In this document: in pieces, positions 27,055 through 36,689 of the stretch
Position numbering within the stretch: the first letter of the stretch is position 1
Layout of the letters: every line of letters starts with the position of its first letter
NCBI GenBank assembly: GCA_944388865.1
Contig: CALXKM010000010.1
Coordinates: 55,196-119,195 of the forward strand
Reading direction: 5' to 3'
Length of the DNA: 64,000 nt
Source: an uncultured Duodenibacillus sp.
Lineage (GTDB): Bacteria; Pseudomonadota; Gammaproteobacteria; Burkholderiales; Burkholderiaceae_F
Position numbers and translations under genes: made by a program
Notes under the pieces: model-generated
Databases searched by the model: none
Seen by the model: only the letters and a program-made list of their open reading frames with translations
Told to the model about the DNA's origin: nothing

Positions 27055-28386
27055 TTAAGATGATTTTGCGTCGGATTTGACGGGCTTGGAGGCTTCTGAA
27101 TCCTTAAGGCGGGTAACCAATACCTGATCGACCTTGTTGGCGTCAACATCAATGACTTCGAAACGGTAGCCGCTCCAGTCGATGCGATCAGTGCGCTTGG
27201 GGATTTTTCGCAGCATGTACATCATGAAGCCAGCTACTGTTTCGTAGTTTTGTGAGTCCGGCAGATCATCGAGCTCAAGCGTATAGACAAGATCCACCGT
27301 CGGCGTGGCGCCGTCGACGAGCCAGCTGTTTTCATCTCTTTCCACGATCTGCGACTCTTCAGGCGTCAAAACCAGATCGCCCATCACAGTGCTCATCACG
27401 TCTTCGAGCGTCAGCACGCCGACGACGAGCGCATATTCGTTGATGACGACTGCAAAATCCTCTCGCGAGCGCTGAAAGACTTCCAGAATTTCCGAAAGCG
27501 TCAATGTATCCGGAACAAATTGGACGGGTTTGATAAGGCCTTCTTCGGTGACGGATATGGATTTTCCGTCAAGCAGACGATGCAAAATGTCCTTGCTGTC
27601 AATGCAACCGATGACGTGATCTATGTCTTCGTTGCAGACAAGAATGTGGTGATGGGTGTTCTTGTTAATGGTTTTGCGCACGCTCTGTTCGTCCTGATCA
27701 ATCGTTACGTAGACCACAGATTCGCGCGCGGTCATGGCCGTTGTGACGGGACGATTCTCGAGATTGAAGACATTTTCAATGACAGCCTGTTCTCCTGGGG
27801 CAATGACGCCGGCGTTGCCGCCGGCAATTACGGAGGCAAGAATGTCGTTGGTGGTGATTTTGTCGCGCGGCTTGAGAGGAATGCCCAAAAGACGCATCAA
27901 AACATTGGAAATACCCTCAAGAAGCCAGACAAGAGGGCCAAGGATTTTGCTCAGGAAACCCATCGGCGGTACGCACAAAATGGCATTTTTCTCAGGGTTG
28001 TTCATGGAAAGCCGTTTGGGAAACAGGTCTGAGAAAATCACAAAAGCCAGCGTGATGATGAGAAAAGAAGTGATGAAGCCTGCGTTGTCGGCAATAGCAG
28101 GCGGCATGACGTAGCGATAAGCAAAGGCGAAGTAAGGCGAGAAAATCGACTCGCCCACGATGCCGCCTAGAATTGCCACCATGTTGGTGCAGATTTGGAT
28201 GACGGAAAAATAGCGTCCAGGGTTGGTTTTGACGCGCAAGGCAGCTTGAGCGCCTTTGATGCCGTCTTCGGCCATGGCGCTGAGGCGAATTTTGTTTGCT
28301 GCGGCAAGACTGATTTCGGCAAACGAGAAGAAGCCGCCCAGCATGACTAGCAGGAATAGACACAAAATCTGCGAAGAACCAGACAT
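27055..28386 (-). CDS. CNNM/CorC-HlyC family membrane protein with CBS pair
   Basis: A 443-residue protein. The N-terminal CNNM (DUF21) membrane domain has about four hydrophobic helices (LCLFLLVMLGGFFSFAEISLAAA, and VIQICTNMVAILGGIVGES). Two CBS domains follow near residues 215-330, and a C-terminal CorC/HlyC domain closes it (LVDGATPTVDLVYTLEL). Relatives such as YtfL are proposed divalent-cation (Mg2+, Co2+) transporters or export regulators. The substrate here is not known. Single gene with its own upstream region of 338 bases shared with the divergent amino-acid transporter. Confidence 0.9.
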   Translation of the reverse strand: MSGSSQILCLFLLVMLGGFFSFAEISLAAANKIRLSAMAEDGIKGAQAALRVKTNPGRYFSVIQICTNMVAILGGIVGESIFSPYFAFAYRYVMPPAIADNAGFITSFLIITLAFVIFSDLFPKRLSMNNPEKNAILCVPPMGFLSKILGPLVWLLEGISNVLMRLLGIPLKPRDKITTNDILASVIAGGNAGVIAPGEQAVIENVFNLENRPVTTAMTARESVVYVTIDQDEQSVRKTINKNTHHHILVCNEDIDHVIGCIDSKDILHRLLDGKSISVTEEGLIKPVQFVPDTLTLSEILEVFQRSREDFAVVINEYALVVGVLTLEDVMSTVMGDLVLTPEESQIVERDENSWLVDGATPTVDLVYTLELDDLPDSQNYETVAGFMMYMLRKIPKRTDRIDWSGYRFEVIDVDANKVDQVLVTRLKDSEASKPVKSDAKSS

Positions 28387-28724
28387 AAAAATCCTTAAAA
28401 AACAATAACTTCAGAATTTTAGCAGACTGGTTTTTCAGAGCATTTTCAGGCGTGCGGCGCTTGGCTGCGGTGAAGGCTGACGGCAAGGAATTTTTGAAAA
28501 AAATGCCAAGAGCAGTTCCGCTTGGAGACCGTTGTAGAGCATTTTGTCTTGGGAAAAGTGCTCAGAGGCCTTGATTAAGGCTAAGTGCAGGCTACGATGC
28601 AGTGGTTTTGTTTTGGGAGTTGATGCGTGATTCGATAGACTAAATAGCCAATATGGAGCACTATCGGCGCCTTCAGCAATATTTTTTCGAGCAACCAGGC
28701 GGCGCCAGCAAGGAGAATTTAGCA
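28387..28724 (+). other. Intergenic region between CorC-family gene and amino-acid ABC transporter
   Basis: 338 bases without a gene. I see two adjacent hairpins on the plus strand: GAGCATTTT (28537-28545) with AAAA-g-TGCTC (28554-28563), and GCCTT (28568-28572) with AAGGC (28577-28581) around a GATT loop. Neither is followed by a T run, so they look like leader structure or a regulator site rather than a terminator. The region must hold two divergent promoters, but no strong consensus is visible. The Shine-Dalgarno AAGGAG before 28725 is clear. Confidence 0.4.
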
Positions 28725-29744
28725 ATGAACATCAAAGCTCTTGGGGTGGCAGCCTCACTTGCCGTTTTGTCAATTTCTGCCGCTCAAGCCGGTCCCGTTC
28801 TTGACGCCGTCAAGGCTCGCGGACATGTTGTCTGCGGCGTCAATACGGCAGCGCCCGGATTTTCAAATGCTGACAGCAAAGGCGAGTGGAAAGGCCTTGA
28901 CGTAGATATTTGCCGTGCAGTGGCGGCGGCGGTTTTGGGTGATTCGACCAAAACGAAGTTTGTACCGCTTTCTTCGCCGCAGCGCTTTACGGCTCTGCAG
29001 TCCGGTGAGGTCGATTTGCTGGTGCGCAATACGACTTGGACGCTCACCCGCGATGCTTCCATGGGCGCGGTGTTTGCTGCAGTGAGCTACTACGATGGTC
29101 AGGGTTTCATGGTTCCCAAGAAGCTGGGCGTCAAGAGTGCCAAGCAGCTCAACGGCGCGACGGTTTGTCTGCAGTCGGGTACGAGCTCGGTGCAGACGCT
29201 GGCTGACTATTTCGCTGCCAACAAGATGAAGTACAAGCCCGTGATGTTTGATACCACCGAAGCGACGCAGGGAGCGTTTCTCTCTGGGCGCTGCCAGGTG
29301 TATACGACGGATATGAGCGATTTGGCAGGCGCCCGTACGCGTGCGCGTAATCCTGGTGACTTCGTCATTCTTCCCGAGACAATTTCTAAGGAGCCGCTTG
29401 GCCCCTCCGTGCGCCGCGGCGATGACGAGTGGTTCCAGATCGTTCGTTGGTCGTTCTACACGCTGGTGGAGGCTGAGGAAAACGGCATTACTAAGGCCAA
29501 TGTCGATCAAATGCGCTCCACAAGCAAGAGTCCGCAGGTCATGCGTCTTGTTGGAACAGGCGATGATACGGGCAAGCTGCTTGGGCTCGATAAGGATTGG
29601 TCGTATCGCATCATCAAGCAGGTCGGCAACTATGGCGAAAGCTGGACGGCCAACTTTGGGCCTGATACTCCGCTCAATCTGCCGCGCGGTTTGAATAATT
29701 TGTGGACCAACGGCGGCCTGATGTACGCCATGCCGATTCGCTGA
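28725..29744 (+). CDS. Periplasmic amino-acid-binding protein of an AapJ-type ABC transporter
   Basis: A 339-residue solute-binding protein. The signal peptide is clear (LGVAASLAVLSISAAQAGPV, cleavage after AQA). The body matches the family-3 binding proteins of the general L-amino-acid transporters AapJ/BztA: VVCGVNTAAPGFS, GEWKGLDVDICRAVAAA and LVRNTTWTLTRD. The start at 28725 follows AAGGAG; the longer frame from 28653 is not supported. Two permease genes follow. The separate large hairpin and promoter after it suggest it is expressed at a different level from the permeases. Confidence 0.92.
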   Translation: MNIKALGVAASLAVLSISAAQAGPVLDAVKARGHVVCGVNTAAPGFSNADSKGEWKGLDVDICRAVAAAVLGDSTKTKFVPLSSPQRFTALQSGEVDLLVRNTTWTLTRDASMGAVFAAVSYYDGQGFMVPKKLGVKSAKQLNGATVCLQSGTSSVQTLADYFAANKMKYKPVMFDTTEATQGAFLSGRCQVYTTDMSDLAGARTRARNPGDFVILPETISKEPLGPSVRRGDDEWFQIVRWSFYTLVEAEENGITKANVDQMRSTSKSPQVMRLVGTGDDTGKLLGLDKDWSYRIIKQVGNYGESWTANFGPDTPLNLPRGLNNLWTNGGLMYAMPIR

Positions 29745-29818
29745 TTTTCATCAGCTTCGGTCCTGCGTGGATATCTCTGAATATGCTTAACATGCATGTT
29801 CTGAGAACGCAGGCGAAA

Positions 29819-29874
29819 GAGAAAGCGGCTTAAGAGTCTGTGTCTAGAAGAGCTGACTCTTGAGGCGCTTTCTT
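29819..29874 (+). terminator. Long stem-loop between binding protein and permease genes
   Basis: An imperfect stem of about 20 bp: bases 29819-29838 pair with 29855-29874, with one G-G mismatch and two G-T wobbles, around a 16-base loop. There is no long T run (the sequence continues GCATTTG). It probably stabilises the upstream mRNA or causes partial termination, lowering permease expression relative to the binding protein. A shorter inverted repeat, CCTGCGT/ACGCAGG (29762-29768 and 29807-29813), lies just before it. Confidence 0.6.
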
Positions 29875-29914
29875 GCATTTGTGACGGTTTGAGAATTGCA
29901 AAATTCGTCTGCCC

Positions 29915-29920
29915 TATAAT
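29915..29920 (+). promoter_or_regulatory. -10 box of a putative promoter for the permease genes
   Basis: A perfect TATAAT at 29915-29920, 46 bases before the permease start. The -35 region is weak: TTGAGA at 29889 is 20 bases away and TTGCAA at 29896 is only 13 away. Position directly after the large hairpin suggests a second promoter for the permeases. Confidence 0.45.
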
Positions 29921-29966
29921 TAACACCCTTTTATTTTCAATATGCAGCCAAGGAGCTCAGCGTTTT

Positions 29967-31145
29967 ATGCCGCAGACTGAACGAATATCCCACATGCAGG
30001 GCGATGAGGCTTTTCGCCGCAGGGAACGGTCGCGGCGCTTGACGCAGTGGACGATGCAGGCGCTGGTGCTTGCCGCGCTCGTCGGCTGCGTATGGCTGCT
30101 TGCCAACAATGTGGGCGTCAACCTGGAAGAGCGCAATATTCGCAGCGGCTTTGGCTTTTTGCAGAATTCGGCAGGGTTTGACATCGGTGAGGCGCTGATT
30201 CCTTTCACTTCAACTGACTCTGTGCTGAAGGCATTTGCCAACGGCGTTCTCAATACAGTGCGCGTGGCGTTTTTTGCCTCAATCTCAGCATTGATTTTGG
30301 GGGTGATTGTTGGTCTAATGCGCCTTGCTTCTCACCCGATTCTGCGCATGCTGGGCACAGCGCACGTTGAGTTTTACCGCAATATTCCGCTCATCATTCA
30401 GCTTTTTGCGATCTACATGCTCATTACCGAGCTGTTGCCGATGAGCACGGAGCCGGTTCGCTTCGGCAGCTGGGCACTGCTCTCCAAAGCGGGGCTTTAT
30501 GTAGCGGTGCCGCAGCAGACGACGCTGGCGCTTTTGGCGGCAGCGATTGCGGCTGTTTTGGCCGCTTGCCTGCTTCGTGAAATATGGCGGTGCCGCGTGA
30601 CCGATCTTGTTGCGGCGCTTATCGGTCTCGGGGGCGGAGCGATCGTGCTGATTTTCGTCTGGTGCCTGTTTGGCTTTGTCGGCGGCTGGAGCAAGCCCGA
30701 AGTTTCGGGCTTCATGACTGAAGGCGGATCCGCCTTGTCTCCGGAATTTCTTGCCCTTTGGCTGGGGCTGACGACGTTTACCTCGGCAGCTATTGCGGAA
30801 ATTGTTCGCGCGGGAGTGCTTGCCGTTACCAGTGGGCAGTGGGATGCAGGCATGGCTTTGGGGTTGACGAAAGTGCAGACGATCAGCTACATCGTCTTTC
30901 CGCAATCGATGCGGTTGGCTATTCCGCCGCTGACGAGCCAGTTTATGAACTTGACGAAGAACTCTTCGCTGGCAGTCGTGATCGGTTATCCGGATATTGT
31001 GGCAGTGGGCAACTCCTCAATCAACATTACGGGGCAGGCGCTTGAGGTCATCGTCATCATCATGGCTGTGTACTTGTTTCTTAATCTCATCATCAGTCTT
31101 TTGATGAACACGCTCAACGCGCGTGTGATGCGCGCTCCGCGCTGA
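29967..31145 (+). CDS. Amino-acid ABC transporter permease, AapQ-like
   Basis: A 392-residue inner-membrane permease. After a charged N-terminus there is a first helix (WTMQALVLAALVGCVWLL), then paired blocks of helices. The conserved EAA loop reads QWDAGMALGLTKVQTISYIV, the site where the ATPase docks. Length and the inserted hydrophobic segment in the middle are typical of AapQ/BztB. The ATG at 29967 follows AAGGAG at 29950-29955. It overlaps the next permease gene region by TGATG, but the downstream start is probably 30 bases later. Confidence 0.9.
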   Translation: MPQTERISHMQGDEAFRRRERSRRLTQWTMQALVLAALVGCVWLLANNVGVNLEERNIRSGFGFLQNSAGFDIGEALIPFTSTDSVLKAFANGVLNTVRVAFFASISALILGVIVGLMRLASHPILRMLGTAHVEFYRNIPLIIQLFAIYMLITELLPMSTEPVRFGSWALLSKAGLYVAVPQQTTLALLAAAIAAVLAACLLREIWRCRVTDLVAALIGLGGGAIVLIFVWCLFGFVGGWSKPEVSGFMTEGGSALSPEFLALWLGLTTFTSAAIAEIVRAGVLAVTSGQWDAGMALGLTKVQTISYIVFPQSMRLAIPPLTSQFMNLTKNSSLAVVIGYPDIVAVGNSSINITGQALEVIVIIMAVYLFLNLIISLLMNTLNARVMRAPR

Positions 31146-31174
31146 TGCGAACGACGAAAAGGAGCCCAAGGATT

Positions 31175-32254
31175 ATGCAGCCTACTTTGTTCGATCAGAT
31201 TCGCGCGCGGTTTTTCTACTCAAATTTAGCAACCGGCATTACGGTTGTATCGGCGTTTTTGTTGGCCGTGGCGGCTTACTACTTCATGGATTGGGGTATT
31301 TGGAGCGCTGTTTTTCGCGCCGATCATGATGCCTGCTACGAAGCGCGCGGCGCTTGCTGGGGATTTGTTGCTGAAAAGTGGCGTTTGATTCTGTTTGGTC
31401 GCTATCCGTACGAAGATCAATGGCGCCCAGCGCTGGCAACTTTTGCCATTGTTGCCATGTTGATCGTTTCGGCTTGTCCTAAATTGTGGACGCGTACGGG
31501 GGCGCGGATAGTTTTCTGGGGCTGGGCGGCGGCGCTGCTGAGCTTTTTTGGGCTGATGTACGGTGGTTTTTTAGGGCTCGAATTTGTGGCAACCGACAGC
31601 TGGGGAGGCTTTCCGCTGACGGTTATCCTGACGTTGCTCGGCATCGGGGTGTCAACGCCGATTGGCATAGTGCTTGCGTTGGGGCGCCGCAGTTCGTTGC
31701 CTATCGTAAAGCTTCTGAGCACTGGCTATATTGAGCTTGTGCGCGGCGTGCCGCTGATTACGGTGCTGTTTGTTGCGAGTTTTATTTTCCCGCTACTTTT
31801 GCCTAGCGGCGTGCGCATTGACCCGTTTTGGCGCGTTGCCGGCGGCATCATCCTCTTTCAGGCTGCCTATATGGCAGAGACCGTGCGAGGGGGGCTGCAG
31901 ACCATCAGGCAGGGTCAGTACCTTGCCGCTGATTCTTTGGGACTGTCGGCATTTCAAAAGTATGTCTACGTGATACTACCCCAGGCGCTTGTCGCAATCA
32001 TTCCTTCGTTTGTGAACAATCTCTTGTCGATGTTCATGGACACGTCGCTAGTGACCGTCGTTTCCATGTTCGACTTGACCGGAAGTCTGCAACTTGCTTT
32101 GGGTGATGCGGCCTGGCGCGACTTCTTCCGCGAGGGCTATATCTTTGTGGCGGCCATTTACTTCTTCTGCAGCCTGCTCATGAGCCGCTACAGTCAGTGG
32201 CTTGAGGCCAGACTTCAAAGCGGTACTCGTCGTTCTGCGGCATTGCGGCATTAG
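31175..32254 (+). CDS. Amino-acid ABC transporter permease, AapM-like
   Basis: A 359-residue permease, second of the pair. EAA-loop residues are in GQYLAADSLGLSAFQKYVYV, and about eight hydrophobic segments are visible (TVVSAFLLAVAAYYFMDWGI, LTVILTLLGIGVSTPIGIVL). I prefer the ATG at 31175 because AAAAGGAG lies ten bases before it; a frame-matched ATG at 31145 overlaps the preceding stop. No ATP-binding protein (AapP) follows: the next gene is a small SRPBCC protein. The ATPase must be encoded elsewhere or shared. Confidence 0.9.
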   Translation: MQPTLFDQIRARFFYSNLATGITVVSAFLLAVAAYYFMDWGIWSAVFRADHDACYEARGACWGFVAEKWRLILFGRYPYEDQWRPALATFAIVAMLIVSACPKLWTRTGARIVFWGWAAALLSFFGLMYGGFLGLEFVATDSWGGFPLTVILTLLGIGVSTPIGIVLALGRRSSLPIVKLLSTGYIELVRGVPLITVLFVASFIFPLLLPSGVRIDPFWRVAGGIILFQAAYMAETVRGGLQTIRQGQYLAADSLGLSAFQKYVYVILPQALVAIIPSFVNNLLSMFMDTSLVTVVSMFDLTGSLQLALGDAAWRDFFREGYIFVAAIYFFCSLLMSRYSQWLEARLQSGTRRSAALRH

Positions 32255-32381
32255 GAGGTCTGTTTTTGCGGCAAACGCCGCTACAATGACGCTCGCTTTT
32301 AAAAAGCGTGCTGCCGCAAGGCATCTTTTTTGGTGTTTTTCCGGCAGTGCGCATGGTGCAGAGAAACAAGAAGATTTCGCA

Positions 32382-32849
32382 ATGCTGAAAGTTTTTGAAC
32401 ACGTCATTGATTTGAGTGAGCATATTGCCCGAGGGCTGACCGCTGACAAGCTCTGGGTTGGAATTGAAGATTTTGCTTTGCATCCGCATGAGTACGTTGA
32501 TTCAATGCAAGCAAGCCGCTTTGAATCTTGTCCCAGTGACGATGGGCGCAAAAGGTTTGCTCGTGAACTTGATTTCGGCAGTTCACTTGTGGTGAACGAC
32601 GTGATTGAACTGCAGGCGCCTGAGCGCTTTACCACGTTGGTAAGCGCCAGCGGGCCGATACCAGAATCGCGTCTTGACATCAGCATCGAGTCTGAAGTGA
32701 GCGGCTCCCTGAAGCTTCGTTTCTGCTACTACGAGACACCGATTGAGAATGCGGGCATGACGAGCCTGATGCGTGAGTTGCGTAAAAAGGCGTGGCTTGC
32801 CAAGGACCAGCGAGCTGTGGCTCAAATCATTGAGGCGCTAGAAGTCTGA
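32382..32849 (+). CDS. SRPBCC/AtaL-like (DUF1857) family protein
   Basis: A 155-residue protein resembling the SRPBCC lipid/ligand-binding fold, AtaL-like branch: [15 protein letters not shown] at the start, [16 protein letters not shown] in the middle, and a long C-terminal helix ([20 protein letters not shown]). Function is unknown. I took the ATG at 32382; upstream in-frame codons back to 32202 overlap the permease gene. It lies between the transporter and tex on the same strand. Confidence 0.65.
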   Translation: MLKVFEHVIDLSEHIARGLTADKLWVGIEDFALHPHEYVDSMQASRFESCPSDDGRKRFARELDFGSSLVVNDVIELQAPERFTTLVSASGPIPESRLDISIESEVSGSLKLRFCYYETPIENAGMTSLMRELRKKAWLAKDQRAVAQIIEALEV

Positions 32850-32901
32850 GCGGCTGGACTGCGCTGATTTACCGTTAACCATTTTTTGTTTTCACAGATT
32901 C

Positions 32902-35238
32902 ATGACAGAAGAATTTTCCTCTGCCGTCGAGGCACGTATTGCTCGAAACATCGCCAAGGCCGTGAATGCACGCGTCGAGCAGGTGGCCGCTGCAGCGGCC
33001 CTTCTCGATGACGGCGCAACGGTGCCTTTTATCGCCCGCTATCGTAAAGAGGCTACAGGCGGCCTTGATGATACCCAGCTGCGTACGCTTGAAGAACTGC
33101 TGATTTATGGCCGGGAACTTGAAGAGCGGCGTGCGGCGATTCTCAAAGCGCTCGAAGACTCGGGCAAGCTCACCGATGAGCTCAAAAAGCAGCTCGAAGA
33201 GGCCGACACGAAGCAAAGACTTGAGGATTTGTATCTGCCTTATAAGCCCAAGCGCCGTTCGCGTGCTCAGATTGCCAAGGGGGCAGGGCTGGAACCCTTG
33301 GCAGAATCTTTGATGGCTGATCCCAGACTTGATCCCCAGCTGGAAGCCAGCAAGTATGTTAGCGTAGAAAAAGGCGTCGCCGATGCCAAAGCAGCGCTTG
33401 ACGGCGCAAGGGATATTCTGGCCGAGCGTTTTGCAGAAAACGCCGACATGCTCGAAATGCTGCGCGAATTTCTTTGGGATAATGCCGAGCTTGTTTCGAG
33501 GGTTGTGCCGGAGGCGGAAAATGGTGAGCAGGCAGCCAAGTACCGCGACTACTTTGACTACAACGAGGCGATGAGAGAGGTTCCCTCGCATCGTGCTTTG
33601 GCGGTGTTTCGCGGACGTCAGGAAGGCGTGCTGACGCTCAAAATGCTTCTGTCTGAGGAAGAAGAGGCGCTGCCCGTACATCCTTGCCAGCAGAAAATTG
33701 CTCAATTTCTCGGCGTTGCCGATCTTGGCAGAGCTGCTGATCAGTGGCTTGCCGGAGTGGTGCGCTGGACGTGGCGCGTCAAGTGTCTGGCAACGCTCGA
33801 GAGCGAACTCTTTGCTCGTGTGCGAGAAAGAGCGCAGACCGAAGCAATCGGCGTTTTTGGGACCAATCTGAAGGATCTGTTGCTGGCGGCCCCTGCAGGG
33901 CACAAGGCGGTCATTGGACTTGATCCTGGAATTCGCACGGGCGTGAAAGTGGCCGTAATTTCTGACACTGGTGCAGTGCTGGAGACGTGTGTTGTCTATC
34001 CGCATGAGCCGCATCGGGATTGGGAGGGATCTAAAAGAAAGCTCTACGAGCTTGCCAAGCGGCATCGAGCAGCGTTGATTTCGATCGGCAATGGAACAGC
34101 TAGCCGTGAGACCGACAAACTTGCTGGAGAGCTTTTGGCAGAACATCCGGAATTGGCGCTTACGAAGGTTGTGGTGAGCGAGGCAGGAGCTTCGGTGTAC
34201 TCGGCTTCGGCAACGGCAGCTGCAGAACTTCCGAATTTGGATGTGAGTTATCGCGGAGCGGTCTCCATTGCACGCCGTTTGCAGGATCCGCTTGCAGAGC
34301 TTGTGAAGATTGACCCCAAGGCCATCGGCGTCGGTCAGTACCAGCACGATGTCAATCAAAGCGAACTCGCGCGCAAGCTTGACGCCGTGGTCGAAGACTG
34401 TGTCAATGCCGTGGGAGTGGACGTCAATACGGCATCAGCGGCGTTGCTGCAGCGCGTGGCAGGTTTGACGGCTACTCAGGCCAAGGCCATTGTGGCCTAT
34501 CGTGATGCGCACGGCGCATTTTCCGACAGAACCGTGCTTTTGTCGGTGCCTCGTTTGGGGCCTAAGACATTTGAGCAGGCAGCAGGCTTTCTGAGGATTC
34601 CGGGAGGTGCCAATCCGCTTGATGCTTCTGCCGTACACCCGGAGTCTTATCCCGTTGTTGAGCGCATCGTGCAAAAGACTGGACTTTCCGTTAGTGAGCT
34701 GATCGGCAACCGGACGGTGTTGTCCAAGCTCAATGCCAGCGACTTTACCGACGAGCAGTTCGGCATTCCCACGGTGCGCGACATTCTGCTTGAGCTCGAA
34801 AAGCCTGGGCGAGATCCGCGCCCAGAATTCAAAACGGCAAAGTTTTCAGAGGTCGTCCACGAAATCAGTGATCTTGTGCCGGGCATGATGCTCGAGGGCG
34901 TTGTGAGCAATGTGGCTGCGTTCGGCGCCTTTGTTGACATAGGCGTTCATCAAGACGGTCTTGTGCATGTGTCCGAACTTGCTGATCGTTTCGTCAAGGA
35001 TCCTCGCGAGGTGGTCAAGGTGGGCGACATCGTTAAGGTTCGAGTTTTGGATGTCGATGTTGCACGGCGCCGCATCAGCCTGTCTATGCGTACGCAGGCA
35101 AAGGGGACGGTTGGCGAAAAGATCGCCGGAGAAGCTCGAGGCGCCAGCAATGGCTTGCAGGTGAGGAAAAAGGAGAGACTTTCTGCTCCTTCCGGTGCTA
35201 TGGCCGCAGCCTTTGCAAAACTGAAGCTTCAACGTTAA
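32902..35238 (+). CDS. tex: Tex-family RNA-binding transcription accessory protein
   Basis: A 778-residue Tex protein. N-terminal helical domain ([20 protein letters not shown]), a YqgF/RNase-H-like domain ([17 protein letters not shown]), helix-hairpin-helix repeats ([19 protein letters not shown]) and a C-terminal S1 domain ([26 protein letters not shown]). The family binds nucleic acid and affects transcription and stress tolerance. Full length and intact. Start is the ATG at 32902; no strong Shine-Dalgarno is visible. Confidence 0.95.
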   Translation: MTEEFSSAVEARIARNIAKAVNARVEQVAAAAALLDDGATVPFIARYRKEATGGLDDTQLRTLEELLIYGRELEERRAAILKALEDSGKLTDELKKQLEEADTKQRLEDLYLPYKPKRRSRAQIAKGAGLEPLAESLMADPRLDPQLEASKYVSVEKGVADAKAALDGARDILAERFAENADMLEMLREFLWDNAELVSRVVPEAENGEQAAKYRDYFDYNEAMREVPSHRALAVFRGRQEGVLTLKMLLSEEEEALPVHPCQQKIAQFLGVADLGRAADQWLAGVVRWTWRVKCLATLESELFARVRERAQTEAIGVFGTNLKDLLLAAPAGHKAVIGLDPGIRTGVKVAVISDTGAVLETCVVYPHEPHRDWEGSKRKLYELAKRHRAALISIGNGTASRETDKLAGELLAEHPELALTKVVVSEAGASVYSASATAAAELPNLDVSYRGAVSIARRLQDPLAELVKIDPKAIGVGQYQHDVNQSELARKLDAVVEDCVNAVGVDVNTASAALLQRVAGLTATQAKAIVAYRDAHGAFSDRTVLLSVPRLGPKTFEQAAGFLRIPGGANPLDASAVHPESYPVVERIVQKTGLSVSELIGNRTVLSKLNASDFTDEQFGIPTVRDILLELEKPGRDPRPEFKTAKFSEVVHEISDLVPGMMLEGVVSNVAAFGAFVDIGVHQDGLVHVSELADRFVKDPREVVKVGDIVKVRVLDVDVARRRISLSMRTQAKGTVGEKIAGEARGASNGLQVRKKERLSAPSGAMAAAFAKLKLQR

Positions 35239-35319
35239 TGAGTTTGTCAGCTGGCGCAGACAGCTTCGGAATCGGTTAAATTCTCCCATTAGGAATGCTT
35301 TTTTGTAGGAGAAGAAACA

Positions 35320-36591
35320 ATGACCGATCCAAAGCAGCTTGCGCCGGTGCTCAAATTTGTGGTTGATCGTGCCGCAGCTCTTTTTGATCTTCCTGTTGTG
35401 CAGGCTTCGCTTGAAGCCATTAAGCGCGATGAAAAGAAGACTTTGGCCGATCAGATAGCCATCACTGAAATTGAAGCGCCGCCGTTTCACGAAAAAATGC
35501 GGGGACTCGATCTGATGGAGCGCTTCAAGACGCTCGGTCTTAAAGACGTTTCAATGGATCCTGAGGGCAATGTCATAGCCGTGCGAAAAGGAAGCGGCAA
35601 CGGGCCGTTGCTGGTTCTTGCAGCGCATCAGGATACGGTTTTCCCAGCTGGTACTGATGTGAAGGTACGTGAGGAAAACGGCGTCTATCACGCCCCCGGC
35701 ATCAGCGATGATGCTCGAGGACTGGCCGTTATTTTGCAGGTTTTGAGAACGCTTGAAGAATACAAGATTGAAACCGTGGGAGACTTGTATTTCGTTTGCA
35801 CTGTGGGTGAAGAAGGAAATGGAGATCTGCGCGGCTCCAAATATCTTTTTCACAAGTCTTCTTTGCCCATTGACGGCTTTATCTCGGTTGACGGCGTAGA
35901 TGTTCACCGAGTGCTTTCGGCAGCGACTGGCTCAAAACGCTATCGTGTGCATTTCGATGGCCCGGGCGGACATTCCTGGAAAAATTTTGGCTTGCCCTCA
36001 GCCATTCATGCCATGGGCAGAGCTATTGCCAAAATTTCCGATGTTGCGCCTTGCGCAGATCCTCGCACGACTTTTACGTGCGGCACGATTGCCGGCGGTA
36101 CGACTGTCAATTCGATTGCGGCGCACTGCGAGATGGAACTTGATATGAGAAGTGCCGGCGCCAAAGAGCTCGATGAAATCGAGGCCAACATGCTGCCTCT
36201 TTTCGAAGAGGCCTGCCAAGAAGAGAATGCTCGTTGGGGGGCCGAGGGCGACAATGCCGTCAAGCTCAGACTTGAGCCGATCGGGCACCGTCCCGGTGGA
36301 CAGCAGTCCGATGAGGCAAGCGTTCTGCAGGCGGCGCGTGCTGCGATGCAAAAGCTCGGCATCGAGCTCAAAAAGTACGATGTGGCCTCAACCGACCACA
36401 ATATCGCCATCAATTGCGGCGTGCCTGCGACGACTCTTGGCGGGGGCGGTGCCGAAGGGTTCAATCACAACGTAAGAGAGTGGTACGACCCAAAGGATGG
36501 GTATCTGGGTCCTCAGCTGGCGTTTTTGACAGCGCTGGTGCTTTTGGGCGTAAAGGGGGTTACAGAGCCCGTGCTGCAAAAGCGTGCTTGA
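35320..36591 (+). CDS. M20 family metallopeptidase (PepT/tripeptidase-like)
   Basis: A 423-residue dizinc peptidase. Metal and catalytic residues are visible in LAAHQDTVFP (His and Asp), GISDDARGLA (bridging Asp), VGEEGNGDLRG (catalytic Glu and metal Glu) and GFNHNVREWYDP (metal His). The dimerisation domain begins at GPGGHSWKNFG. It would hydrolyse peptides or N-acyl amino acids in the cytosol; exact substrate is not evident. The start follows TAGGAG. A strong hairpin follows the stop. Confidence 0.88.
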   Translation: MTDPKQLAPVLKFVVDRAAALFDLPVVQASLEAIKRDEKKTLADQIAITEIEAPPFHEKMRGLDLMERFKTLGLKDVSMDPEGNVIAVRKGSGNGPLLVLAAHQDTVFPAGTDVKVREENGVYHAPGISDDARGLAVILQVLRTLEEYKIETVGDLYFVCTVGEEGNGDLRGSKYLFHKSSLPIDGFISVDGVDVHRVLSAATGSKRYRVHFDGPGGHSWKNFGLPSAIHAMGRAIAKISDVAPCADPRTTFTCGTIAGGTTVNSIAAHCEMELDMRSAGAKELDEIEANMLPLFEEACQEENARWGAEGDNAVKLRLEPIGHRPGGQQSDEASVLQAARAAMQKLGIELKKYDVASTDHNIAINCGVPATTLGGGGAEGFNHNVREWYDPKDGYLGPQLAFLTALVLLGVKGVTEPVLQKRA

Positions 36592-36623
36592 TGGTTGACG
36601 CCTGAAGCGAATTGCCTGATGCA

Positions 36624-36661
36624 AAAACGGCGCATGGGTCAACAGATCGATGCGCCGTTTT
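36624..36661. terminator. Bidirectional terminator between M20 peptidase and uraA
   Basis: A perfect 12-bp stem AAAACGGCGCAT (36624-36635) with ATGCGCCGTTTT (36650-36661) and a 14-base loop. The A and T ends within the stem make it usable from either strand, and it lies between convergent genes. Confidence 0.8.
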
Positions 36662-36689
36662 GCATGTGTGCGCCCTGCGGCAACGTGAG

